A stretch of 64,000 nt of DNA, taken from NCBI GenBank assembly GCA_031769625.1, contig JAUIMM010000126.1, forward strand, positions 6,658,001 through 6,722,000. Direction: 5' to 3'. The position numbers were made by a program, and so were the translations under genes. The notes beneath the pieces are model-generated. The model ran no database searches and had not been told where the DNA came from. It saw only the letters and a program-made list of their open reading frames with translations. The stretch's first letter is position 1. Every line of letters starts with the position of its first letter. Shown here in pieces: positions 21,371-32,460 of the stretch. This DNA comes from Taudactylus pleione. Taxonomy: Eukaryota; Chordata; Amphibia; Anura; Myobatrachidae.

Positions 21371-22749
21371 CATAAGAAGTAACGACAAATAAAGATGGTG
21401 GAGCGCTGGTTCAATCAAGTGACCACAATTATTAGTATTAAAAGTTTAATAAAAATATCACAAAATAATATAAATGCATGAACCACATAAATGATGATAA
21501 ACAATGAACACCAGTTCAATGTGGACCATAGATCAGGTCCCTTATATGTAGCAATTCATCAAAGTGACTCTGAATGAATATCCACTCCTGAATAGCAATG
21601 TTTCATCTGTCAGGCTGTAAGCCATACAATAAGTGCACACAAGTGTGCCCACAATATGGAGAGAGATAATCACCTAAATTCTACAGTCCAGATGTATCAC
21701 TGTTTGTTTGAAGATAGTCCAGTACCTTGTAAAACACCGGGATCCGTTCGCGACGAGGACCAGGCATTGTACACTGACCAGGCTGACTTCAGCAGTGCAT
21801 CGAGAGCCGCAGTAAAGTAATCAGTGCGGCTGTGAGTGATTTCTGTCTGGTACACAAGATGTATAATCTTCGCGTGGGGCTGTGACCTCACCAACAAGTT
21901 GGAAGCCGGGTGCTGTAAGTGGCTGGTGGAGGTCGAGATATTGTAAGTGGCTAGTGCACCTCAAGTGCTACAATAGATAGAAGCAGTGAAACAAAAAGTC
22001 TGTAACATGGAATGTCTCATCAGTAGACTCCTTTACACGTTTCCCCGGGCTGGTAGTATTCCGATCAGCGGCACTCCTTCTCCATCAACCTCCACAGCAG
22101 TGCCCGGAATGGCCGGTTGACAATTGAGCCAGGTGCCCCCTTCAGGGCTGGTGCCTGGCGGCTAATGACTCCATTGTCTACGGAAGTTCCGCCACTGAGA
22201 CTCACACTTTGCTACTAAGGACATGGGAGAGGTGACATACTAACTAGGAATTCACATACAGTGATGTTTTCTACTAAATCAGTCTCATAAAGTTAGCACA
22301 ATTCTTAATCAGTTTGTAATGTAAGAAACAAATGGTATAACAACACCAATGGATGCATGATTTCTTACCAAATAATGAATAGTACAGACAAGCAGTGGGG
22401 GTACTTTTATATGTGACAACTACTACAAGGCCTGATATATCATTAGCTATGTCTCATCTTTGTAGACATGTGAGTAGACCTTTAAAAAAAGGGTAGAAAG
22501 GCTGTGCGCTCACTTTCTGGGAAAATTGCCTGAATAGTCTGTTCCTCAGCTTTAGAAATGGTACTTGTGAAAATCTGCGCTCTAGATGATGATCTGAGTA
22601 TCTTCTAAATATAGTTATGTACGTATCTAGACAAAACTCTTTAAGCTGGTGTAGTAATGTATTATTATTTAAGCTGTTGTAATAATGTATAATAATTATT
22701 ATTATATAGAAATGTATTGAGTCACAATGCTCAAAATACCAAATATTAC
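21371..22749. other. unclassified, possibly an inserted repeat
   Basis: Between 21371 and about 22210 the sequence is GC-richer than its surroundings (words such as GTTCGCGACGAGGACCAGG and GCTGGTGCCTGGCGGC). It begins exactly where the copia similarity stops, suggesting a later insertion. No ends or domains were recognised. The rest to 22749 is AT-rich. Confidence 0.4.
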
Positions 22750-23150
22750 AATTATAGCACACTGCTATGCATACTAGCCATAAAAACTAAAAAAGGGTAT
22801 ATGTCCAATATATTAAATTAGATTTGTTCCTAGGTAAGGAAATAAAGAAACAATATTGCCAGTACACAATAATCTTATTAGTAAATGTAACGAATAGTTC
22901 AAGCATTAAAATTGTTTAACAAAATAAAAAAAAAGGTTATATTAGAAAAATATGTGGTTAGGGTTTCACTAAGTCAGGATGCCTAATATAACCTTTTTTT
23001 TATACTGCTGAACAATTTTAACCCCTGAAGTACTTGTGAAAATTACTAATAAGATTATTGTGTATATATTTTGCTACCTAGGAACAAATTGAACTTACAT
23101 ATATTTTTTTTCTTTTTTATGGCTAGTATGCATAGCAATGTGATATAATT
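22750..23150. mobile_element. fold-back MITE, about 400 bp
   Basis: Long inverted arms: AATTATAGCACACTGCTATGC at the left pairs with GCATAGCAATGTGATATAATT at the right. The TTTGTTCCTAGGTA, AATCTTATTAGTAA and AAAAGGTTATATTAG blocks pair further in. Arms are about 180 bp with a short centre. No coding. Confidence 0.85.
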
Positions 23151-23265
23151 CCTTGAACAGGCATCGCCCATACACACTGGAACGAGTTAATGAACAACGG
23201 AACGATCACTGTTTTGTCCTTCATTAACTTACCACTGGTCACTAGCAATATAACTAGGTTTCATG

Positions 23266-24829
23266 CATAGGTGTCACTAGGGTTGGTGTCACCCGGTGCT
23301 ATAATGCATGGTGACACCCCCCACTAAAAAAAATAAAAATCGTGACTAAGGTGTGCAGCTCTGCAAATTCTTCCCCCTTACCAGTCCAGCAATCACAGTG
23401 TGTTCCTCCCAGAATGCCAGGCGCTCGGTGGGCATGATGATGCCATGCCCAGTATTCTGGGTTTCAGTGCTTAAAGTGGTCCTAGAGATGTGGTGAAACG
23501 ACCCCCCCTCCTTCCATCCCTGGCGTAATAAAAGGACAGCATGCACCTAAGGCGCATGGCACAAAAATGGGGCATGATCTTGAAAGAAAGGGGCATGGTC
23601 ATACAATACTATCCCCAATTCAAATTACCCCACACAGTAGCACAATCTTATTCACATTACACCACACATAGTGCTCCTGATGCACATTACACCACAGTGT
23701 CCCTTATTTATGTTACAACATACAGTAGTGCCCCTTTTACACAATGCTCACAGTAGTGCTCCTTTTACACAATGTCCACATTAGTGACCCTTATACAAAA
23801 TGCACACAGTAGCAGTGCCCCTTATACAGTACCCACAGTAGTAGTGCCCCTTATACAATGCCCACAGCAATAGTGTCCCCTCCCTCTTCCCACACAGTAC
23901 AGAAACCATAAGTCAGAGGTGCGGTCTTCAGCCAACAACAGGTACGGCTAGTACTGACCCCAGGAAATCCCACCCTGTGTGGCCACACACACCCCTCCTT
24001 ATGGCCCTGTATATCTATAGATTTTAGTGTGTGTGTGTACCGACCACAAGAAAAAAAATAGTCTTTCATGGAATATTGAAAGGGTGATTATTAATGAAAA
24101 CCAATGTAGTGCCCCTGTAGTAGTGCCCCTTATGCAATGCCCCCTGTATTAGAGCCCCTTATGCAATGCCACTATAGTTGTACCCATTATACAATGCCCC
24201 CTGTATAAGAGCCCCTTTTGCAATGCTCCCTGTATAAGACCCCCTTATGCAATGCCCTCTGTATTAGAGCTCCTTATGCAGTGCCACCAGTAGTTCATTA
24301 TGCAGTGCCCTCTGTATTAGAGCCCCTTATGCAGTGTCACCAGTAGTCCATTATGCAGTTGTCCAGTAGTGCCCCTTATGCAATGCCCCTATATTAGAGC
24401 CACTTACACAGTACCCCCAGTAGTGTCCATTATGCAGTGACTCCAGTAATGCCCCTTATGTAGTGCCCCTTATTCAATGCCCCCTGTATTAGAGCCCATT
24501 ATGGAATGCCCCCAGTAGTGCCCATTATGCAGTGCCCCCAGTAATGCCCCTTATGCAGTGCCCCTTATGCAATGCCTACTTACCCTTCTTCTGTTCCAGG
24601 CTGCTGCTCCATAGTCACTGCAGCTCCTCTCTCTTCTCTTCAGTGCCGCTGTCCACCATGAAAAAGCTGGTTGCCTCTCAGTTCCCCTCCTTCTCTGTAT
24701 AATAAAGTTTATTATCCGGTGCATGTGATGTCACGTGCACTGGATAATAAACTTTATTATACAGAGACAGAGGAGGAATGACTGGCACTTGGCTCTTTCA
24801 TGGTGGACAGAGGGCTACAGTAGGGTGGA
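23266..24829. mobile_element. hAT-like element fragment with minisatellite
   Basis: The left end CATAGGTGTCACTAGGGTTGG resembles hAT ends of the CAGNGGTGTCACTAGGG type. From about 23690 to 24580, words such as GTGCCCCTTATACAATGCCC and CCAGTAGTGCCC repeat in tandem. They are the reverse complement of the minisatellite words in the hAT element at 10145-12186. A 160-bp hairpin follows (24648-24811). The right end was not found; a Tc1 remnant begins at 24830, so the element is probably truncated there. Confidence 0.6.
24648..24811. repeat. long imperfect hairpin
   Basis: Arms TGTCCACCATGAAA and TTTCATGGTGGACA, and further in CTCTGTATAATAAAGTTTATT against AATAAACTTTATTATACAGAG, pair around a centre near 24730. 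Confidence 0.9.
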
Positions 24830-25325
24830 TTGTCAGAATTTGTGGGTTTTTGTTTGTCCACCCACCTCTTGAGGATTGACCACAAGTTCTCAATGGGATT
24901 AAGGTCTCTGAAGTTTCCTGGTCATGGACTCAAAATTTTGATGTTTTGTTCCCCGAGCCACTTAGTTATCACTTTTGCGTTATGGAAAGGTGCTTAACCA
25001 TGCTGGAAAATGCATTCTGACAAACTCCAACCATTGATTAGGCAAGAATGGGCAGCCATTAGTCAGTTTGTAGCCCACAATTTGATTGACAACATGCCAG
25101 GGTGAATTGCAGAGGTCTTGAAAAGAAAGGTCATCCTGCAAATATTAACTCTTTGCATAAACGTAATATAATTGTCAATAAAAGCCTTTGACACTTATGA
25201 TATGCTTGTAATTTTTCTTCAGTATACCATAGTAACATCTGACAAAAAGGTCTAAAAACACTGAAGCAGCAAACTTTGTGTAAACCAATACTTGTGTCAT
25301 TCTCAAACTTTTGGCCTTGGCTGTA
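24830..25325 (+). pseudogene. Tc1-like transposase C-terminus with an internal inversion, and 3' terminal repeat
   Basis: On the plus strand, 25014-25130 encodes the end of a Tc1 transposase (KLQPLIRQEWAAISQ, NLIDNMPG, a stop, IAEVLKRKG). On the minus strand, 25013-24840 encodes the segment that should precede it (HNAKVITKWLGEQNIKIL, DLNPIENLWSILKR, VDKQKPTNSD). The inverted block is bounded by TTGTCAGAAT at 24830-24839 and its exact inverse ATTCTGACAA at 25014-25023. The 3' terminal repeat ends at 25325 (GGCCTTGGCTGTA) followed by TA. Tc1 transposase catalyses cut-and-paste at TA. This copy also lacks its N-terminal two thirds. Confidence 0.88.
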
Positions 25326-25327
25326 TA

Positions 25328-28300
25328 TTTTGTTTGACATTTTTTATATAAAATTACCTTTTATGATATACTTTCCATGCCTTAATGATAAAACACACAA
25401 ACAATGAGGACAACCCGAAGTTATCCAAGCAGGTAAATCAATTTCTTTTTTTATTGTATTAGGTTAGAATTGTTAGCGGTTAAAGCTGAGAAAGCTATGC
25501 AAGTCTATATAAATTTAGATTGTGAAATGGTAAACCAATCAGTAAGGTTAATGAAGATGCTAACAAATTAGATACATTTTTTGAAAATAAATTACTTTCA
25601 TCTCCATCTTAACTAAAAATGTGTTAATCAGTCCATTAATCCTATCTGCAAAACTGGTGTTTTTGGCCTTTGAACTGTAACTTGTGTTTCATTAAGATAT
25701 AAATGATGCATTAGTATCCTATGGATAGTGTATCTGTAAAGGTGCATGGATATGTGTGTAAATAAAATTAAGCAAAATATATTATGTAAGTTTCAATAAT
25801 AAAATTCTATATGAAATAAAACATTTATACCTACTATAGAAATTTGTCAAAGATATTCAATTAATAGTGAAGGCATTGGTTATTTTCATTTTATTGATCT
25901 GTATTATGTCTAGGAGACATCTGAGCACCTTATCTCATCATAATTTATTAATATTGAGCAATGGTTATGATTTGGAGCAACTGAACAAAATAAGGTATTA
26001 ATTTGGCAGAAACTTTGTTATAGTTTAAATATTATGTACACACATACAGTATATTTTCACAAATATAAAGTTTAAAAATGAGCAGATTTAATTTCTACAG
26101 ATGGATAAACATTATTGGCTCAGTAAACACACAAATCCCAGACCTCTTGTGCAAAAGATTGTCTGAAATCTTATTTTGCAGCAGATAACCTTTAAGCAAT
26201 GGCAATTCGGAGACATCATCTAACCAGCTGTGCTGTATTTCGACATGTACTATACTAATTGTTTATGTATTGCCACTCTGATTTTAATATCTCCTAATGT
26301 TCTGCTGAGGTAGCAATGATCTGTGTAAGAAGTTTCCTTTATATTCTTTCCTGCTTTAATAGTCCATTTTCATACTTAACAGCTTATCTGAGAGATAACA
26401 TACTGTAATATTCAATTTAAACTTACACAGGGATCTGTATCAGGACGCCTCTGCACTGGTGCTCAGCTGGGAGTCATTGAATTCTCTAGTCCCTAGTTTT
26501 GTTTCAACTGCAGTCTGCTACCATGACAACTACAATAGCCATGTTTATGGTATGTGTTAATATCCACTTTCAAGACAAAGAATTACCAACCAAACTCATG
26601 TTCTGCATTGTGGTTGGGGACTCCTTACAGAGATGTAGCAACACATCATAAATTCTTGATCTCTTCAAGATCAAAGTTCATTTTGTATAATGCAATCCAT
26701 CTGTTACTTGGGGATGAATCTTTACAACAAATTGTTTATTTGTGGCTTATGCATCCAAGCATAGTATGTAAATATTAATAAGCACTAAATGATTGGACTG
26801 TAGTGTAGCTGGATGAGAACATTCATACAGTTCTTTTGTTAAATTACCTACATATTCTAAAAATCCATTGCAACTATAGATTTGTTCCAGTAAAATGTAT
26901 TCCCTAAATGATAGGCATTCATGTTCATATAAAACTACTTCGTTTTGTCAGTTACTTTCTGGGAAGTCCAAATAAGTCTATATAATATTTATCTTCACTG
27001 ATAAAAAAATTGCATAATTAATCTGATGCATGAGTGCACATGGGACTTAGTGTGCACAGCATACACTCACCATTGCTCTGTCAATCTTAAAAAAAAATTA
27101 AAAAAAGTCCAAAACACTATGAAGACTACAAACCCAGACAGTCTCTGTTGTATCCTGCCTCCACCAGTCACAAATGTAAATTCCCTACCCCACTAACAGT
27201 CAGGTTTACATGACCAACAACTCACCCATTTGTAGACTCCCCATCCTTCTTAACTCACTTACAAGTACACTCCCCTTCACCACAGGGTCCCACTTCCACA
27301 GCAGTATATATACTGTATACACAAGCTCCATCACTGACACCCTCACATTCAGGTTTGCCCTCCCTCCTCAAACTCATCACCAATGACACTGGATACTTCC
27401 AAAAACAGCATATGCTGGTGGTGTGCAACTCTTGTGGAGAGGTGGTTCACACTGGGAAGTCTGTCCAGCTGAACATTATTTGTGCAGGAATCCAAAATCC
27501 TTCCTATACCATCTGTAACCGACAGATCATGACTAGATCTAAGATAAGATATGACCTGGGCTGGACAGGGCTGAGGGCAGTGGCTTCTTACTTTAGCCCA
27601 TGTTCCCTGTTGCCAAATTTCCCACACCTAGTAAATAGGAGTGCCATGTATTGATGATCGGTGTACAAGGACGATCCTCAACACCTTTACTTGGATTGAG
27701 AATGGACAAGGCTGCATAAAAACCAGTATCCATGGATGCTACAGGAACACACTAGGCAATTAGTTGGAATGTTTACTTATTATTCTTTATAGCAGACCTA
27801 TGTAAGCTATTGCAGAACTGTAATACTTCCTATATATGAGGTAACAGAGCACTAAATGGTGCCAATAACTCAATCCAATAACTTAATCCAAGGATGAAGC
27901 CTATTGTACATATTTTTTACAACACAGTTTGCATCATTTAACTTGGTAGCAGTTGGTGGAAGAAAAGTGGAGCATTTTTGTGTGTAAATTACAGACCATG
28001 TGATTTTTTTTAACTTTTAAAACTCTGAAGTGAATGGGTACTGTACATTATTTCTGATAGTGTACACGTTTTCTACTGCTCAGACATTAGGTGGAAGGGA
28101 AAGTACCCCAACCGGACTTGCCATACATATCTCAACCCTGAGTAAAGACACTAGAGCCCATAATACTGTCAAATATGTGTTGTTTGTCCTGAGGGGAAAA
28201 TATAATCTATTCCATAATAGAGGGACGGTCTGATTGTTTCCAACTTTTCTCAAACAGTGCTATATGTGCTACCAATAGATAGGAAACCAACATTTGAATT

Positions 28301-28370
28301 TCTGTATAAATTTCCTGTAGAGAAGGAATCGTCATGGGTATTTTGCTACAAGTGTGTCCTTATATACCTT
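25328..28370. other. AT-rich stretch, no gene seen
   Basis: About 3 kb of AT-rich sequence. Frames near 26554-26778 and 27349-27654 reach 70-100 codons but show no domain, repeat family or codon pattern that supports coding. No clear element ends. Confidence 0.55.
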
Positions 28371-28379
28371 GCCTTGATA

Positions 28380-28620
28380 CATTATGTGGCACAAGACACC
28401 TGGCATGAGTGAGCCATGCTAAATAGTGTAACATCTTTTTTGAATCTTAGCTGCAATCGAATGTGACAAAACCATTTCACAAGACTGCAATAATTAATTT
28501 GATATGCAATACTTGTATATCTGTGTGTGATGGAGTCTGATTCTATATACAAAGCGCAACAGAACTTGGCATGAAAGAAAACAATAGTTGCTGCATTGTA
28601 GAACTGTATAATTTAAGATT
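28380..28620. repeat. interspersed repeat, inverted relative to a copy at 59500-59960
   Basis: GGAGTCTGATTCTATATAC followed by AGAACTTGGCATGA here corresponds to the reverse complement of GTATACAGATTCAGACTC and TCATGCCAAGTTCC near 59690-59745. Flanking words such as GTAACATCTTTTTT also correspond. Confidence 0.65.
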
Positions 28621-28669
28621 GGCTATGTTTCTTGCCACTAAAACCCACACTTACATAAATTGACATACA

Positions 28670-28916
28670 GGACCAAATGTAATAGGGTGAGAGTTTACAA
28701 AATGTGAGAGTTTTCTCACACTTTTTCAACCTGGCCAATGTAATAGAGTCCGAGAACAAAGCAACAGAACAAACTCTGTTTTTTAGATTCCAAAAACTCT
28801 CACGATTTAAAATCTCATCCAATAGTATTCCCGTTTTAAAGATAAAACTTGACCAATGTGAGAGTTTACTGGTAAACTCTCACATTTTCTAAACTCTCAC
28901 CCTATTACATTTGGCT
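28670..28916. mobile_element. palindromic MITE, about 247 bp
   Basis: Left ACCAAATGTAATAGGGTGAG and right CTCACCCTATTACATTTGG are inverted. The AAAATGTGAGAGTTT and AAACTCTCACATTTT blocks pair next. Internal CCAATGTAATAG and CCAATGTGAGAG are further degenerate copies. Confidence 0.85.
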
Positions 28917-30706
28917 CATAGACTGACATTTTAATTGACTTACTATGACTGGCAAACTCATTCTGACAATAACTGACCACATTAACTCACAGTGACAACC
29001 AGTAACACTAAGACAGACTCTGACAAAGACACAGGCAAACACTAGTCACTATGGCTGTCATACCGTGCAAATGTGCAAGTATCAATTTGGCGGATGTCCA
29101 TTCACAGCCTGCTAGTTGCTGTAGATGATTGCAGTGGCACAAAGGACTACATCCCTCAGAGCACCCCAGGAGTGAGGAAAGGTAGGACACATACACAATT
29201 CACCCAAGGTGAGCAGACGTCTTATGGACAGAGAGGAGGGATGGTGCTGAGAAATTTGTTAAATCAAGGAGAATGTTAAAAGGTGAGCCTGGGAAGAAGA
29301 AGGGCTTGAGAAGCAATGCATAATGTGTGGTGTGCTGATACAAAAAGTGTGCAGATCGAGCAGAGCCAACAAGAGAGGCAACAGGGGAATGGAGATGTAC
29401 CAAATGCACACAATCTGTGAGTATACAGTTGGAGAGTTGTGGAGATGCCTTGTGGCAAGGACAGTCCTCCTGCATTGTAGAGGTGAGATCTGGTTTTGGC
29501 TTGGATCTTCATGCTAAGTTTGGATCTCAGGGGTAAATTCATGTAGCATTTAAAAGCCCTTTATCAGTGATAACAGGGTTTTAAACTGCTTGGTCCTGTT
29601 CACAGTAGGGGTTATTGTGGGGAAATCTGAGATTTCTCCAGTGGTGCCCCAGCTCTATGTGAGGATTTCTTCCCCATACACTAGTATGAGGAGAGCATTT
29701 CATAGAAGCACGGAAAGCTTGGCATTCTGTTTTGCTTTGCAAAATCCATTTGCCATCTTAGGACGACTTGTTAGGGGAGAAGAGAAAAGAAAACAGCTGT
29801 CTTCCTGCCTTCTCCATGTTCTCTCCACCCCCTCCACTGAGAGCAGCCAATCAGAGGAGCCCAGGGCATATGCATATGCCAGCAGATATATACCCTTATG
29901 CCAGGTCACCTCCTCCTGATGGCCCACTACTGCCCCAGTGCTCCCTCACTCTGTCCTACCCCCACCACCTACCCCCACCACCATTAGTAAGGTTGTCCAA
30001 AATATGCATATGCTGAGTCACCTCCTCCTGACTGCCTGCTGCTGCCCCAGTGCCCCCTTACTCTGCCCTGCCATCACTACCATTAGTAATTTGATCCATG
30101 CATATGCTAGGTTGCCATCTCTAGTGATGAACGGTAAAACCATTCATCTCTACTCTTAACTGCCCACTGTCCCTCGCTCCCCTCTCACACTGCCCCACAC
30201 CCATGGGCACCACAGCACTGAAGTGAGAAGGCCCAGCGGGCAGTGCATGCACAGATGGGGAGAGCCTTACTGAATGCAGAGGACCAAAGGAGAAGACTGC
30301 ATCGCTGTAGCCCTGGATACCAGATTGCATCACAGGACAGGTAAGTATACATGAACTGCTACTTAGGCAAGTTATATATCACATCAAAATTATGTGATAT
30401 ATAATGAAAAGTAACAATTCAATATCACAAACATACATGAACAGACCCCTCAGAATCTGGCAAAACATCATCTTTCACAAACATCTCAGAAGAGATATTT
30501 GTGAAAAATGACATTTTGCCTTGTTCCAAGACCTGAATGTGGTGGGAAGATCTGAGCCAAAACAAAACTGTTCATCTATACTGCATAATAGCAGATTAAA
30601 GTAGACATTTTACCAACTATTCCACTGTGTTGTAGTGAAAAGGAGAAACCCAGCAAGAAAGACAGTCAGTGGAAATAATTGTGAGCCCCTTTGATCTGTA
30701 GAGATT
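28917..30706. other. no gene seen; one short tandem repeat
   Basis: Mixed-composition sequence. At about 29866-30110 a block containing GTCACCTCCTCCTGA and CTGCCCCAGTG occurs twice with a spacing of about 113 bp, with a third degenerate start. Frames around it are short and overlapping on both strands, without domains. Confidence 0.5.
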
Positions 30707-31291
30707 GGTCACTGATTCAGAGCCGGACGCAATTAGCGCTCGCTCGTCCAGAAAATAGGGGTGGCTATTCAAATGAACCGTTCGCTCTTTGCGGTCTGTT
30801 CACGCCTCTAGGTCTGAATGAGCGAACAAAACTTGCGGTCATTTTTTGGATAAATACGCCCCCTGGCCGCTCGCATCCTATGTCATGTCCGCTATTTATT
30901 AGATTAATCGAGTACATCGACCAGCATATGAACTGCTTGCTATTCTTGTGGTTGGTTTTTGCTACCACAATCTTGCGAGCAGTTCTGGCTATAAAATTAC
31001 CCAGTGACATGGTCAATGACGCTGCTGTTTTAATTATGCACACCCATAAAACGCCCGTTTTGACCTTTAAGCACTCCACTCCCCGTTTTCAAGCACCTTC
31101 CCCTGTTACCACCAACATACGCCTCATTCTGTCACTCAAATTATCAGGCATTCGCTATTTTGCGAGCACATGAATTTTGACCGCACTGACTGGTTCGCAC
31201 ATGCGTATAACTATCCGTACGCATGCGCAGTTGGGCAAACATCGCTCGGAGCAAATGAGCGGCCGCTTACGAGCGGCTCTGAATCAGTCCC
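30707..31291. mobile_element. Harbinger MITE subfamily A, about 585 bp
   Basis: Ends contain ACTGATTCAGAGCCG in inverted orientation. The interior parallels the copy at 15949-16522 (TTTGCGGTCTGTT, TTATTAGATTAATCGAGTACA and CCCCGTTTTCAAGCACC blocks). The target duplication is not clear because the outermost bases differ. Confidence 0.85.
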
Positions 31292-31451
31292 ACAGTCCCG
31301 TGTGAAAGTAGCAGTTATAGTCCAAACCAATTCCAAGTTGAACAGAGGTCAAAGCATACTGCACATGTGCTATAGACACTACTACAGAGCCTGTCCAGAT
31401 CCTAAGACAAGCTGCATAAGACAGAGTTGCTGAGACCTGTAGTGTCATAGG

Positions 31452-31628
31452 CAGTGGTGACTCCAGAGGTGGGGCTGCAGCACAGTCTAAAATTCAAATA
31501 GGTGGGTCACACCAACTGCAACCCCAAGCACTGCCAAACAACACTGGCGAGGACTCACTGGCAGTTGGTGTGGCTTCCCTATTTGAATTTTGAACTGTGC
31601 TGCAGCCCCACCTCTGGAGCCACCACTG
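31452..31628. mobile_element. hAT-type MITE, 177 bp
   Basis: Inverted ends CAGTGGTGACTCCAGAGGT and CAGTGGTGGCTCCAGAGGT run on through GGGGCTGCAGCACAGT. They are flanked by an exact 8-bp duplication GTCATAGG (31444-31451 and 31629-31636). Confidence 0.95.
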
Positions 31629-31991
31629 GTCATAGGAAAACTCCATAGTTGCAGTATAAACTGTATCCACCTTCAGGAGTGGAAGTCAGACCTCCCATGA
31701 GTTCTGTTCAAGGTGAAATGAAACCATTGGTACCTATTTGTATATTTGCAACCAGCCATTGTGAGAGAAAGACTTTGTTTAAGGATTGCATTAAACCGTG
31801 CTTCAACACACAGTGTCAGCACCCCAACTTGTGCACACAAATGCAACCCGAATATGCCAACATTCAAGCCCTCTAGAAAAAACTACCTTTTTACTAACAT
31901 GCTGGAAATTTTAAATAAAGATAACAAAGGAATAAGTAAGAGATTGTTGATTGTATTGTGATACATACAGTATCATAAAATTGCTAATATA

Positions 31992-32457
31992 GGGCCTGAT
32001 TCAGACCTGTTCGCAAGTGCTGAGCGCTCACAACTGGGTCGATGGTGGCCACAGCGCATGCACATGACAGAGCCAGCTCCATCGTGCGCATACGTGAGAC
32101 CAGGCTAGTGACGGGCAATCCGTCACTCTGGGTCTCGCACCAAAGGGGGCGAGTTGTCGATGTTGAGTGACAGCTTGCCCCCTTTGGTGGGCGGGCTGGG
32201 GGGGTGGCTGCCCAAATGGAGGTGTTCCCATGAGAAGGCCTGCTGTTTGGGGGCGACCCCACTGACATCACAAGTGATGTCAGTGGAGAGATTCCAGCTC
32301 TGTCTTGTCCATCGCGACCATCATCATGGCTGCTCACAATAGCTGTGGGTGGTCACCCACAGCTATGCAAGCGGCCAAGAGGCCGAACCAAAAAAAAAAG
32401 CCCGGCCCTGATTCAGAGCGAGCGCTCTGTCAGAGCAAGCAGCTCTGAATCAGGCCC
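31992..32457. mobile_element. Harbinger MITE subfamily B, 466 bp, target duplication ATA
   Basis: Inverted ends GGGCCTGATTCAGA flanked by ATA on both sides. The interior matches the copy at 17546-18062 (GGTCTCGCACCAAAGG, GGTGGTCACCCACAGCTATG). Confidence 0.92.
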
Positions 32458-32460
32458 ATA

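Noticed and set aside
27349..27654. Overlapping frames of 92 and 99 codons on opposite strands as a possible host exon
   Set aside because: No domain, no splice signals in a consistent frame, and both strands are equally open.
15949..32457. Segmental duplication, because MITE pairs A-B occur in the same order and orientation at 15949/17546 and 30707/31992
   Set aside because: The intervening and flanking sequences do not match and the MITE copies are clearly diverged with their own target duplications, so independent insertions are simpler.
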